A DNA stretch of 64,000 bases from Clostridiales bacterium (GTDB lineage: Bacteria > Bacillota > Clostridia > Oscillospirales > Oscillospiraceae). A model generated the notes under the pieces. It was not told where the DNA came from. It made no database searches and saw only the letters and a program-made list of their open reading frames with translations. The stretch covers positions 1-64,000 of the forward strand of contig SFFV01000008.1 in assembly GCA_004557735.1 (NCBI GenBank). The letters are read 5' to 3'. The position numbers and the translations under genes are program-made. Of the stretch, positions 24,423-32,213 are shown piece by piece. Each line of letters starts with the position of its first letter. Position 1 is the stretch's first letter.

Positions 24423-25901
24423 TTGAACAGTGCTTATGCCAACCGCTTCGTCGGCGAAGGACTCACCTTTGACGACGTGCTTCTCGTTCCGGCGGAGAGC
24501 TCCGTCGTCCCGCGCGACGTGAAGCTCGAAACGTATCTCACGAAGAAGATCCGCCTCGGCATCCCCATCATGAGCGCGGCCATGGACACCGTGACCGAAT
24601 CGCGCATGGCGATCGCCATCGCGCGCGAGGGCGGCATCGGCGTCATCCATAAGAACATGACGATCGAGCAGCAGGCGGAACAGGTCGATCTCGTCAAGCG
24701 CAGCGAGAACGGCGTCATCACCAACCCGTTTTTCCTTTCCGCGGATAACACGCTGCGCGACGCGGACAAGCTCTGTGCCAAGTTCCGCATTTCCGGCGTT
24801 CCCATCGTGGACGAGACCGGCAAGCTCGTCGGCATCATCACCAACCGCGATATGAAGTTTGAGACCGACATGGACCGCAAGATCCGCGAGCTTATGACGA
24901 GCGAGAATCTTGTTGTCGGCCGCGAGGGGACCACGCTCGAAGAAGCGAAGGAAACGCTCCGCCGCCACAAGATCGAAAAGCTGCCCATCGTGGATAAGGA
25001 CTTCCGACTCAAGGGCCTCATCACGATCAAGGACATCGAAAAGGCGGTCGCCTATCCGAACGCCGCGAAGGACAGCCGCGGCCGTCTCCTTGTCGCCGCC
25101 GCCATCGGCGTTACGGCGGACGTGCTTGACCGCGCCGGCGCGCTGCTCGACGCGGGCGTGGACGCTCTCGTGCTCGACAGTGCCCACGGCCACTCCCGCA
25201 ACATCATGGAAGCGGTGAAGAACATCAAGGCAAAATACCCCGACGCGCAGCTCATCGCCGGCAACGTCGCCACCGCCGCCGCCACGGAGGCGCTCATTCA
25301 GGCGGGTGCGGACTGCGTCAAGGTCGGCATCGGCCCCGGCTCCATCTGCACGACGCGCGTCGTCGCGGGTGTCGGCGTGCCGCAGATCACCGCCGTGATG
25401 GAAAGCGCGGAGATCGCCGACAAATACGGCATTCCCATCATCGCCGACGGCGGCATCAAGTACTCCGGCGATATCGTCAAGGCGCTCGCCGCGGGCGGCA
25501 GCGTCGTGATGCTCGGCTCGATGCTTGCCGGGTGCGAGGAAGCCCCGGGCGAGACCGAGGTGTTCCAGGGCCGCCAGTTCAAGGTCTACCGCGGCATGGG
25601 CTCGCTTGGCGCCATGGCGAAGGGGTCGAAGGACCGCTACTTCCAGGAGAAAAACTCCAAGCTCGTTCCCGAGGGCGTCGAGGGGCGCGTGCCGTACCGC
25701 GGTCCGGTGTCCGAAACGGTGTACCAGATGGTCGGCGGCCTCCGCTCCGGTATGGGTTACTGCGGCGCACCGGACATCGAAACGCTTCGCACCACCGCGC
25801 AGTTCGTGCGCATCACCGCCGCGGGACTGCGCGAGAGCCATCCGCACGATATCTACATCACCCGCGAAGCGCCGAACTACACCATGGGGCCGAACACGTA
25901 A
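24423..25901 (+). CDS. guaB: IMP dehydrogenase
   Basis: The 492-residue enzyme has the usual IMPDH layout: N-terminal barrel part (LTFDDVLLVPAES, MDTVTESRMAIAIAREGGIG), two CBS domains (about 95-205), then the catalytic loop GIGPGSICTTRVVAGVG with the active Cys. The phosphate-binding IADGGIKYSGDIVKAL and the flap region with YRGMGSLGAM follow. It oxidises IMP to XMP, the first committed step to GTP. The start is TTG at 24423 with AGGAGGAACC upstream; no in-frame ATG is close. It is monocistronic, ended by a terminator beyond an intergenic repeat. Confidence 0.96.
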   Translation: MNSAYANRFVGEGLTFDDVLLVPAESSVVPRDVKLETYLTKKIRLGIPIMSAAMDTVTESRMAIAIAREGGIGVIHKNMTIEQQAEQVDLVKRSENGVITNPFFLSADNTLRDADKLCAKFRISGVPIVDETGKLVGIITNRDMKFETDMDRKIRELMTSENLVVGREGTTLEEAKETLRRHKIEKLPIVDKDFRLKGLITIKDIEKAVAYPNAAKDSRGRLLVAAAIGVTADVLDRAGALLDAGVDALVLDSAHGHSRNIMEAVKNIKAKYPDAQLIAGNVATAAATEALIQAGADCVKVGIGPGSICTTRVVAGVGVPQITAVMESAEIADKYGIPIIADGGIKYSGDIVKALAAGGSVVMLGSMLAGCEEAPGETEVFQGRQFKVYRGMGSLGAMAKGSKDRYFQEKNSKLVPEGVEGRVPYRGPVSETVYQMVGGLRSGMGYCGAPDIETLRTTAQFVRITAAGLRESHPHDIYITREAPNYTMGPNT

Positions 25902-25904
25902 GCT

Positions 25905-25985
25905 CCGCGCGCCCCTTGGCTCCCCTGTGCAAGGGGAGCCAAGGGGCGCCTGCGCCGAGACGGAGGGGTCGTGGTTTGCGCAAAG
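25905..25985. repeat. Palindromic intergenic repeat with 18-bp stem
   Basis: GCCCCTTGGCTCCCCT (25911-25926) pairs perfectly with AGGGGAGCCAAGGGGC (25932-25947), extended by two more pairs outside. A GCCGAGACGGAGGGGTCGTGG tail follows. The GGCTCCC...GGGAGCC core and the GAGGGG/ATCG tail match the element at 44621-44680. Similar elements are scattered in intergenic DNA of related Clostridia. Confidence 0.65.
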
Positions 25986-26040
25986 TGTGGATTACAATTC
26001 CTCCGCCTTCGGTAAATACATTACACAAGGGAAGCATTGC

Positions 26041-26077
26041 GAAACGGGAGACGAAACGGCCGTCTCCCGTTTTCTGT
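26041..26077 (+). terminator. Rho-independent terminator of guaB
   Basis: AAACGGGAGACG pairs with CGTCTCCCGTTTT around AAACGGC, ending in TTTTCT. Confidence 0.8.
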
Positions 26078-26105
26078 TGCGCAGATCGGAAAAAGTTGGT
26101 ATAAT
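26077..26105 (+). promoter_or_regulatory. Promoter of the sirtuin gene
   Basis: TTGCGC (26077-26082) and TATAAT (26100-26105, preceded by TTGG) are 17 bp apart. Confidence 0.65.
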
Positions 26106-26139
26106 AGATACTGCTCTTAGTAAAAGGGGGAGTGTTTCC

Positions 26140-26859
26140 ATGCAGGACAATATCGCGGTGCTCCGCCAATGGATCGCCGGGAGCGACAACATCGTCTTTT
26201 TCGGCGGCGCGGGCGTTTCCACGGAATCCGGCATCCCGGATTTCCGCAGCACGGACGGGCTGTACCGGCAGGAGTATAAATATCCCCCGGAAACGATCCT
26301 GAGCCACACGTTTTTCGAGCGGGATCCCGAAGAGTTTTTCCGCTTTTACCGCGCGAAGCTCATCCCGGACAAATCGGTGCGGCCGAATGCGGCGCACCGG
26401 CGGCTCGCCGGGCTTGAACGGGAAGGAAAGCTGCGCGCCGTCATCACGCAGAACATCGACGGGCTGCATCAGGCCGCGGGCAGCCGCCGCGTCATTGAGC
26501 TGCACGGTTCCATCCACCGCTGCCGCTGCGCCAAATGCGGCAGGCCGTGTCCCGAGGAGGCTGTCAACACCGGCGAGGGCGTGCCGCGCTGCCCGTGCGG
26601 CGGCGTGCTCCGCCCCGATGTCGTGCTCTATGAAGAGCCGCTCGCCGAGCGCGACATCACCGACGCCGTGAACTTTATTCGCGCTGCGGACGTCCTGATA
26701 GTAGGCGGCACTTCGCTCGCGGTGTATCCCGCGGCGGGGCTGCTGCGCTATTACGAGGGCCGCAAGCTCGCGCTCGTGAACATGGGCGCGACGGGGTATG
26801 ACGAATCGGCGGACCTTCTCATCCGCGAAAAGATCGGCAAGGTGTTTTCCGAGGTATGA
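26140..26859 (+). CDS. NAD-dependent protein deacylase, SIR2 family
   Basis: The 239-residue protein has the sirtuin NAD-binding motif FFGGAGVSTESGIPDFRS, the catalytic TQNIDGLHQAAG and ELHGS, and a zinc module (CRCAKCGRPC...CPCGG). GGTSLAVYPAAG and LVNMGAT follow. It should deacetylate or deacylate lysines, using NAD and releasing nicotinamide. AAAAGGGGGAG precedes the ATG at 26140. The next gene overlaps by 4 bp (ATGA), linking it to a glycosyltransferase for no obvious functional reason. Confidence 0.93.
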   Translation: MQDNIAVLRQWIAGSDNIVFFGGAGVSTESGIPDFRSTDGLYRQEYKYPPETILSHTFFERDPEEFFRFYRAKLIPDKSVRPNAAHRRLAGLEREGKLRAVITQNIDGLHQAAGSRRVIELHGSIHRCRCAKCGRPCPEEAVNTGEGVPRCPCGGVLRPDVVLYEEPLAERDITDAVNFIRAADVLIVGGTSLAVYPAAGLLRYYEGRKLALVNMGATGYDESADLLIREKIGKVFSEV

Positions 26860-27566
26860 AGATAAACATTCTCGGCGTGGCGTTCGACGCGCTGACGCTC
26901 GGCGAAGCCGAAGAGCGTGCCGACGCGCTGCTTTGTTCCGGCGCCGGCGGATATATCGTGACGGCTAACCCCGAGATCGTGCTCCGCTGCCGGGAGGACG
27001 CAGCGTATGCCGCGGCGGTCAACGGCGCGGAGCTCGTGCTCGCGGACGGCGTGGGCGATCTCTGCGCCGCGCGCATTCTGGGGACGCCGCTTCCCGGGCG
27101 GGTCGCCGGCTCGGACCTTGTGCCGCGGCTGCTTGCGCGGCTCGCGGAGCGAGGCGGCAGCGTGTTTCTCTACGGCGCACGCCCCGGCGTTGCGGAAAGG
27201 GCGGGGGAGAGCCTGCAAAGCACCTGCCCCGGCCTTCGTATCGCGGGGACGGAAAATGGGTATATTTCCGATGAAACGGCGCTGCTTGAAGCGCTGGAAC
27301 GGGAAAAGCCCGATTTGCTCCTGCTTGGTCTCGGCGCGCCGCGGCAGGAGCTTTGGATGGCGAAAAACCGGCAGCGCACGCCCGCCGTCATGATCGGCGT
27401 CGGCGGTCTGCTCGACGTGTTCGCCGGAGACATTCCCCGCGCGCCGGAGACGTGGCAGCGGCTGGGACTTGAATGGCTTTACCGGCTGCTGCGCGAACCG
27501 AGGCGTTTTAAACGCGTGATCCGTCTGCCAAAGATACTGTTCCTTGCCCTGCGTGAGCGAAAATAA
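26856..27566 (+). CDS. WecG/TagA/CpsF family glycosyltransferase (GT26)
   Basis: The 236-residue protein matches GT26: MKINILGVAFDALTLGEAEER, YIVTANPEIVL, ADGVGDLCAARILG with the catalytic Asp region, and LLLGLGAPRQELWM, IGVGGLLDVFAG and RAPETWQRLGLEWLYRL. TagA-type members add N-acetylmannosamine to undecaprenyl-linked GlcNAc for teichoic acid; WecG adds ManNAcA. A wall-polymer role is likely here. It is translationally coupled to the sirtuin gene. Confidence 0.92.
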   Translation: MKINILGVAFDALTLGEAEERADALLCSGAGGYIVTANPEIVLRCREDAAYAAAVNGAELVLADGVGDLCAARILGTPLPGRVAGSDLVPRLLARLAERGGSVFLYGARPGVAERAGESLQSTCPGLRIAGTENGYISDETALLEALEREKPDLLLLGLGAPRQELWMAKNRQRTPAVMIGVGGLLDVFAGDIPRAPETWQRLGLEWLYRLLREPRRFKRVIRLPKILFLALRERK

Positions 27567-27592
27567 AAAGAGACCCTCCGAAAGGAGGGCCC
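27561..27592 (-). terminator. Terminator of the small Gly/Cys-rich gene (minus strand)
   Basis: CCCTCC GAAA GGAGGG forms a short strong stem; on minus it is followed by TCTCTTTTTATTTT. It may also work weakly for the plus-strand glycosyltransferase. Confidence 0.7.
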
Positions 27593-27633
27593 CTCAAACA
27601 AACCCCTCAGCGGAGAGGGGGCGCCTGACAATG
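27593..27633. repeat. Fragment of the intergenic GGGGTTGTTTG repeat
   Basis: Read on minus, the CGCTGAGGGGTTTGTTTGAG segment resembles the starts of the repeats at 29396 (CGCTTGAGGGGTTGTTTGG) and 47430 (GAAGCGGGGGGTTGTTTG). Confidence 0.45.
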
Positions 27634-27762
27634 TCAGCAGCCGCAGCCGTTGTTGCAGCCGCCGCCGCAGCCGTTGCTGCCGCCGCAGCCGCCGCCGCAC
27701 CCGCAGAGCAGGATGAGGATGATAATGATCCAGAGGCAGCCGTTATTATTTCCACAGAACAT
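27634..27762 (-). CDS. Tiny Gly/Cys-rich membrane protein (42 aa, HCB13-like)
   Basis: The peptide reads MFCGNNNGCLW, then IIIILILL, then alternating Gly, Cys and Asn (CGCGGGCGGSNGCGGGCNN, ending GCGC), with ten cysteines in 42 residues. Small proteins with this hydrophobic-plus-Gly/Cys layout occur in spore-forming Clostridia and are often annotated as high-cysteine chorion-like HCB proteins; a spore or envelope role is only a guess. The upstream site is modest (AAAGGG). A dedicated minus-strand terminator downstream supports a real gene. It is too short for most gene callers. Confidence 0.65.
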   Translation of the reverse strand: MFCGNNNGCLWIIIILILLCGCGGGCGGSNGCGGGCNNGCGC

Positions 27763-27921
27763 GGAGAATACCCTTTCCCCGTGCCATATTTGCGCCCCGG
27801 CCGCGCACGGCGTTCCGGCCGGTCGGTAGCATCGTTTCGCAGTTCCGCGGGGCTTCTCGCCCCGTCTGCGGTATTCTATGCCCGAGCGCCGCGGGCGGTT
27901 ACAACTCCAAGGAGAGCGTTT

Positions 27922-29379
27922 ATGTCTGACGAAGAAAAAATCCGGCCCGAAGAAGAAAACCGCCTCGGGCGTCACGCCGCGCCCGTACCGCCGCCGGCGG
28001 GGGAGCCGGTGAAAACTTCCGGCGTCCCGGCTGCGCCGGGAATGCCGGAGACCGCCGTGCCGACGGCACCGGACACACCGCAGTCTCCGGCGGCAAAGAG
28101 CGCCAAGCCGGCAAAGAAAAAGCCGGCACGCTCCATCCGGACGGCCCGACCCGAAAGAAAGCCGGAGCCGGAACCGAAAAAGAAGAAAACCGCGCCGCAG
28201 CCGGTCGAGGCCGAGCTGGACACGCGCGAGGCGGAGCGGGCGTATATGCCGATCCGCTCCCGGCGCGACGGGCGCATCGGATGTATGGGCGGCATCATGT
28301 ATGCCGCGTTCATCCTCTGCGCAAGCGTTCTTCTCGCGGTGTTCGGCTGGATGGCGGCTTCGGACGTGCTCGCGCTCAACAAGAGCGCGGAGAGCGTGGA
28401 GATCACGCTGCCGGAGAGCGCTTTTACCCAGAAAACCGTGGATGTGACGGACGATGACGGCAACGTCACCGGAACGAAAACCGTCCGCGTAGCGGACATG
28501 AATACCGTGGCCGGCATTTTGAAGGACTACGGTCTCATCAATTACAAGTGGCTCTTCCAGCTCTACTCGCGCTTCTCGAACGCGGAGATGCAGGTCAGCC
28601 CCGGAACGTATGCGCTCACGACAAATCTGGACTATCGCGCGCTTGTCAAAAAGATGCAGACCGGCGCGGACTCGCAGCTCCAGACGCTCGTCATGTTCCC
28701 GGAGGGTTACAACCTCGACCAGGTATTCGCCAAGCTCGAGGAAAACGGCGTGTGCAGCAGGGAAGATCTCTATGCCGCCGCGGCGGACGCTGAGTTCTCC
28801 TACGCGTTCCTTGAGGGTGTGGGAACGGGCGATCCCTACCGGCTCGAGGGCTTCCTCTTCCCGGATACGTATTACTTCTATCAGGGAATGCAGGCGTCGA
28901 GCGCGATCAACAAATTCCTCTCGAACTTCCATTACCGCATCACGGACGAAATGTGGCAGAAGGCGCAGGCTCTGAATCTGACGTTCAAGCAGGTGATAAC
29001 GGTCGCCTCACTCATTGAGCGCGAGGCCGCGAACGATGCCGAGCGCGCGACGATCGCCTCGGTCATCTATAACCGCTTGAATATCGGCATGCCGCTGCAG
29101 CTTGACTCCACGGTCGTATACGCCATTCGCGAGACCGGCGAGACAACAATGTCCACCGAGCTCATTCAGGCCACCGACAGCCCGTACAACACCTATCTCT
29201 ATCAGGGGCTGCCGCCCGGACCGATCTGCAACCCCGGCATGAAGTCCATCGAGGCCGCGCTCAACCCCGAACAGACCGGGTATTACTACTTCGCGCTCGA
29301 TATGGAAACGAAGAGCATGCGCTTCTTTGCCACGCTCGCCGAGCACGAGGCGTTTGTTGCGACGCAGGATTACGGCTGA
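27922..29379 (+). CDS. mltG: Endolytic murein transglycosylase MltG with long disordered N-terminus
   Basis: The 485-residue protein has about 110 residues of Pro/Ala/Lys-rich cytoplasmic sequence, one helix (about 125-147) and an extracellular YceG domain. The domain shows MFPEGYNLDQVF, LEGFLFPDTYYF, ASLIEREAAND with the catalytic Glu, IYNRLNIGMPLQLDSTV, SPYNTYLYQGLPPGPICNPG and YYYFALD. MltG cleaves nascent glycan strands and so sets their length. AAGGAGAGCG precedes the ATG at 27922; the frame stays open further upstream, but without a start with a good site. Confidence 0.93.
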   Translation: MSDEEKIRPEEENRLGRHAAPVPPPAGEPVKTSGVPAAPGMPETAVPTAPDTPQSPAAKSAKPAKKKPARSIRTARPERKPEPEPKKKKTAPQPVEAELDTREAERAYMPIRSRRDGRIGCMGGIMYAAFILCASVLLAVFGWMAASDVLALNKSAESVEITLPESAFTQKTVDVTDDDGNVTGTKTVRVADMNTVAGILKDYGLINYKWLFQLYSRFSNAEMQVSPGTYALTTNLDYRALVKKMQTGADSQLQTLVMFPEGYNLDQVFAKLEENGVCSREDLYAAAADAEFSYAFLEGVGTGDPYRLEGFLFPDTYYFYQGMQASSAINKFLSNFHYRITDEMWQKAQALNLTFKQVITVASLIEREAANDAERATIASVIYNRLNIGMPLQLDSTVVYAIRETGETTMSTELIQATDSPYNTYLYQGLPPGPICNPGMKSIEAALNPEQTGYYYFALDMETKSMRFFATLAEHEAFVATQDYG

Positions 29380-29395
29380 CGCTTCACCCCCCCGC

Positions 29396-29540
29396 GCCGC
29401 TTGAGGGGTTGTTTGGGAGAACGGCGGCTCGCCGCAGCGCGCACGGCGGCGGGCCGGGAGGGTTTTCCTCCGACGCACACGCCGCCGGGGAAACGGAGCC
29501 CGATTTGTTTGCTCCTGCGGGAGGAAACTCCGACAAAGCA
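29396..29540 (+). repeat. Copy of a ~120-150 bp dispersed intergenic repeat
   Basis: This stretch shares order and sequence blocks with the reverse complement of 47330-47445. Shared blocks are GGGGTTGTTTG at one end, then a GCGGGCCGG block, a GACGCACA block, a GCCGG block, and CTGCGGGAG(G/C)AAACTC near the other end. It lies between mltG and the YlmH-like gene. Confidence 0.7.
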
Positions 29541-29545
29541 TTTAA

Positions 29546-29585
29546 ACGCAAAAAGACCGCGGAAAATGTTCTGCGGTCTTTTTGC
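29546..29585 (+). terminator. Rho-independent terminator of mltG
   Basis: AAAAAGACCGCGGAA pairs with TTCTGCGGTCTTTTT around AATG. Confidence 0.85.
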
Positions 29586-29586
29586 A

Positions 29587-29615
29587 TTGTCAACCCGAAG
29601 TCGGCATGATATAAT
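29587..29615 (+). promoter_or_regulatory. Promoter of the YlmH-like gene giving an apparently leaderless mRNA
   Basis: TTGTCA (29587-29592) and TATAAT (29610-29615) are 17 bp apart. The ATG begins 8 bases after the -10 box, where transcription itself should start, and no ribosome binding site is present. Confidence 0.75.
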
Positions 29616-29622
29616 CACAGCC

Positions 29623-30366
29623 ATGGAAACGAACGATTTTATCCGGCGCGCGGAGGATCTTGCCGCGCGCTGTGAGCGCACCTCGTCGGTGACGGCGACC
29701 GCCTTTCTCACCCCGGCGGAGCGCGCGGAGCTGCACAACGCCCCCTCGCTGCGCGGCGCGGCCGTCGTCTGTTCCGGCGGCGGGACGGACTGCGAGCGCG
29801 TATGCGCGTTCTTCCTCCCGTTTTACCTCACGGCGGAGGATTTTGACCCATCGGAGCATATCAGCGCGGTGCATTTCCACAGCTTCTTCGGCGAGCCGGG
29901 CCACCGGGACTACCTCGGCGCGCTGCTCGCTCTCGGCGTGCGCCGCGAGTGGGTGGGGGACATCCGCATCCGGGGCGCGGAGGCGTGGGTGTTCTGCCTG
30001 CCGAGCGTCGTAAAAACGCTCGCGGAGCTCGACCGCGCCGGACGGTATACCGTCCGCGGCGAGGAGATCGCCCTCGCGGACGTTCCGGAGGAAGAGGTAA
30101 AGACCGAGACACTGAGCTTCACGGTGCGAAGTCTCCGGCTCGACGCCGTGACCGCGGGGCTTTTCCGCATCTCCCGCACAAGCGCCGCGGAACTCATCCG
30201 TCTCGGCAGCGTGTCGCTCAACTATGTACCGTGCCTGCAAACGGACGCCGCCGTTCACGACGGCGACGTGCTTTCCGTCCGGGGCAAAGGCAAGGGCACC
30301 GTCACCGGCACCGGCGGCCGCTCGCGCAAAGACCGCATCTTCGTCACCGCCGAACGGCGGGTCTGA
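29623..30366 (+). CDS. YlmH-like RNA-binding protein with S4 domain
   Basis: The 247-residue protein has the YlmH layout: an N-terminal domain (METNDFIRRAEDLAAR, TAFLTPAERAEL), a middle domain with FHSFFGEPGHRDYLGALLALGVRREWVGDI, and a C-terminal S4 RNA-binding domain (LRLDAVTAGLFRISRTSAAELI, GSVSLNYVPC, DGDVLSVRGKGK). YlmH-type proteins bind RNA, and in Bacillus one acts in ribosome-associated quality control. The usual divIVA neighbourhood is absent here. The start is fixed by the promoter, whose -10 box ends 7 bp upstream. Confidence 0.88.
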   Translation: METNDFIRRAEDLAARCERTSSVTATAFLTPAERAELHNAPSLRGAAVVCSGGGTDCERVCAFFLPFYLTAEDFDPSEHISAVHFHSFFGEPGHRDYLGALLALGVRREWVGDIRIRGAEAWVFCLPSVVKTLAELDRAGRYTVRGEEIALADVPEEEVKTETLSFTVRSLRLDAVTAGLFRISRTSAAELIRLGSVSLNYVPCLQTDAAVHDGDVLSVRGKGKGTVTGTGGRSRKDRIFVTAERRV

Positions 30367-30387
30367 AAACATAAAGGAGGAACAACC

Positions 30388-32178
30388 ATGATCCCTGAAA
30401 GACTCTCCCGGCTGCGCCGGGAAATGGAACGGCGCCGTATCGACGTGTACGTCGTCCCCACGGCGGACTTCCACGAATCCGAATACGTCGGCGCGCACTT
30501 CAAGGCGCGCGCCTATATCACCGGCTTCACCGGCAGCGCCGGCACGGCCGTTATAACGAAAACCGAGGCCGGGCTCTGGACGGACGCGCGCTATTTTCTT
30601 CAGGCAAAGCACCAGCTCGAGAATACCGGCGTGACGCTCTACCGCATGGGCGAAGAGGGCGTGCCCACGGTCATGGAATACCTGCGCTCGGCGCTGCCGG
30701 AGGGCGGTACGCTCGGCTTTGACGGCCGCGTCATCAACGCGCGCCTCGGCGCCGCGTTCCTCGCGCTGGCGGAGGAAAAGCACGGAAAGCTCGCCGTCGG
30801 TGAAGATCTCGTCGGCATCATCTGGGACGACCGCCCCGAGCTGCCGCACGCGGCGGTGCGCATCCTCACGGCGGAATACTCCGGCCGCTCCACCGCGGAT
30901 AAGCTCGCGGCTGTGCGGAAAGAGATGAAAAAGCAGGGCGCATCCGTCCATCTGCTCACGTCGCTGTACGACATCGCATGGCTGCTGAACGTCCGCGGCG
31001 GAGATATCGACTATGTCCCCGTCGTTCTCTCCTATCTCGCACTCACGGAGGAAACGTGCCTCTGGTTCGTGCAGGACGCCGTTCTCACGGACGAGCTGCG
31101 CGCCTATCTCGCCGAAAACCGCATCGAAACGCGCCCCTATGATAGCTTCTACGACTACGCCGCCGCCATCCCCGCCGGGGAGACAGTGCTGCTCGACAAG
31201 GGCGTGTGCAACTACCGCCTCGTCTCCGGGCTTTGCGAGGGCGTCAAAACCGTGGACGAGACGAACCCCTCCGTGCTCATGAAGTCCATCAAAAACGAGA
31301 CCGAGCAGAAAAACACGGTCAACGCCCACATCAAGGACGGCGTCGCCGTAACAAAATTCATCTGCTGGCTCAAAAAGAACATCGGCAAGGCGCCGATGAC
31401 CGAGCTTTCCGCCGCCGACTATCTCGCCGCGCGCCGTGCCGAACAGGAGGGCTTTCTGGATCTCAGCTTTGACACCATCTGCGCTTACGGCGCGCACGCC
31501 GCGATCATCCACTATGCCCCCACACCGGAGACGGATATTCCGCTCGAAGCGCACGGCCTGCTGCTCGTGGACTCCGGCGGACACTATCTCGAGGGCACGA
31601 CCGACATCACCCGCACCATCGCCCTCGGCCCCGTGACGCACGCCGAGCGCGCCGACTTCACGCGCGTCCTTCGCTCGCACCTGCATCTGGCGAACGCCCG
31701 CTTCCTCCACGGCTGCACGGGGCTGAATCTCGACATTCTTGCCCGCGAGCCGCTGTGGGAGGCCGATCTGGACTATAAGCACGGCACCGGCCACGGCGTC
31801 GGCCATATCCTGAACGTCCACGAGGGTCCGAACGGCTTCCGCTGGCGGGAGTCGCCGGATCGCAGCGAGGGGAGCGTTCTCGAAGAGGGCATGATCACGA
31901 CCGACGAGCCGGGGCTCTACGTGGAGGACGCCTACGGCATCCGCATCGAGAGCGAGCTGCTCTGCCGGAAGGGCGTCAAAAACGAGTTCGGCCAGTTCAT
32001 GTACTTCCGGAATCTCACCTGCGTGCCGATCGATCTCGACGCGATCGACGCGGACGCGCTCACCGCGACCGAGCGCCGCTGGCTCAACGAATACCACGCG
32101 GCCGTGTACGAAACCATTGCGCCCTATCTCACGGAAGACGAGCGCGCCTGGCTGCGCGACGCTACCAGAGCGATCTGA
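30388..32178 (+). CDS. Aminopeptidase P family protein (M24B, long form)
   Basis: The 596-residue protein fits the long aminopeptidase P type: two creatinase-like N-terminal domains and a C-terminal pita-bread domain. Metal ligands appear in order: VDSGGHY and TTDITRT (Asp pair), GTGHGVGHILNVHEGP (His), TTDEPGLYV (Glu) and GIRIESELL (Glu). It should release N-terminal residues preceding proline, in the cytoplasm. AAAGGAGGAAC lies before the ATG. It starts 21 bp after the YlmH-like gene and may share its transcript. Confidence 0.92.
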   Translation: MIPERLSRLRREMERRRIDVYVVPTADFHESEYVGAHFKARAYITGFTGSAGTAVITKTEAGLWTDARYFLQAKHQLENTGVTLYRMGEEGVPTVMEYLRSALPEGGTLGFDGRVINARLGAAFLALAEEKHGKLAVGEDLVGIIWDDRPELPHAAVRILTAEYSGRSTADKLAAVRKEMKKQGASVHLLTSLYDIAWLLNVRGGDIDYVPVVLSYLALTEETCLWFVQDAVLTDELRAYLAENRIETRPYDSFYDYAAAIPAGETVLLDKGVCNYRLVSGLCEGVKTVDETNPSVLMKSIKNETEQKNTVNAHIKDGVAVTKFICWLKKNIGKAPMTELSAADYLAARRAEQEGFLDLSFDTICAYGAHAAIIHYAPTPETDIPLEAHGLLLVDSGGHYLEGTTDITRTIALGPVTHAERADFTRVLRSHLHLANARFLHGCTGLNLDILAREPLWEADLDYKHGTGHGVGHILNVHEGPNGFRWRESPDRSEGSVLEEGMITTDEPGLYVEDAYGIRIESELLCRKGVKNEFGQFMYFRNLTCVPIDLDAIDADALTATERRWLNEYHAAVYETIAPYLTEDERAWLRDATRAI

Positions 32179-32213
32179 TCTGCGTTTTGCCTGGTTCGGA
32201 AAGGAGGATACTC

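Noticed and set aside
25525..26140. Long frame running from within guaB across the intergenic region into the sirtuin gene
   Set aside because: It lies in another frame of guaB, crosses a terminator, and the sirtuin has its own promoter and ribosome site at 26140.
27544..27922. N-terminal extension of MltG reading through an Ala-rich stretch
   Set aside because: The extension is the antisense of the Gly/Cys-rich small gene and has no ribosome binding site; the ATG at 27922 does.
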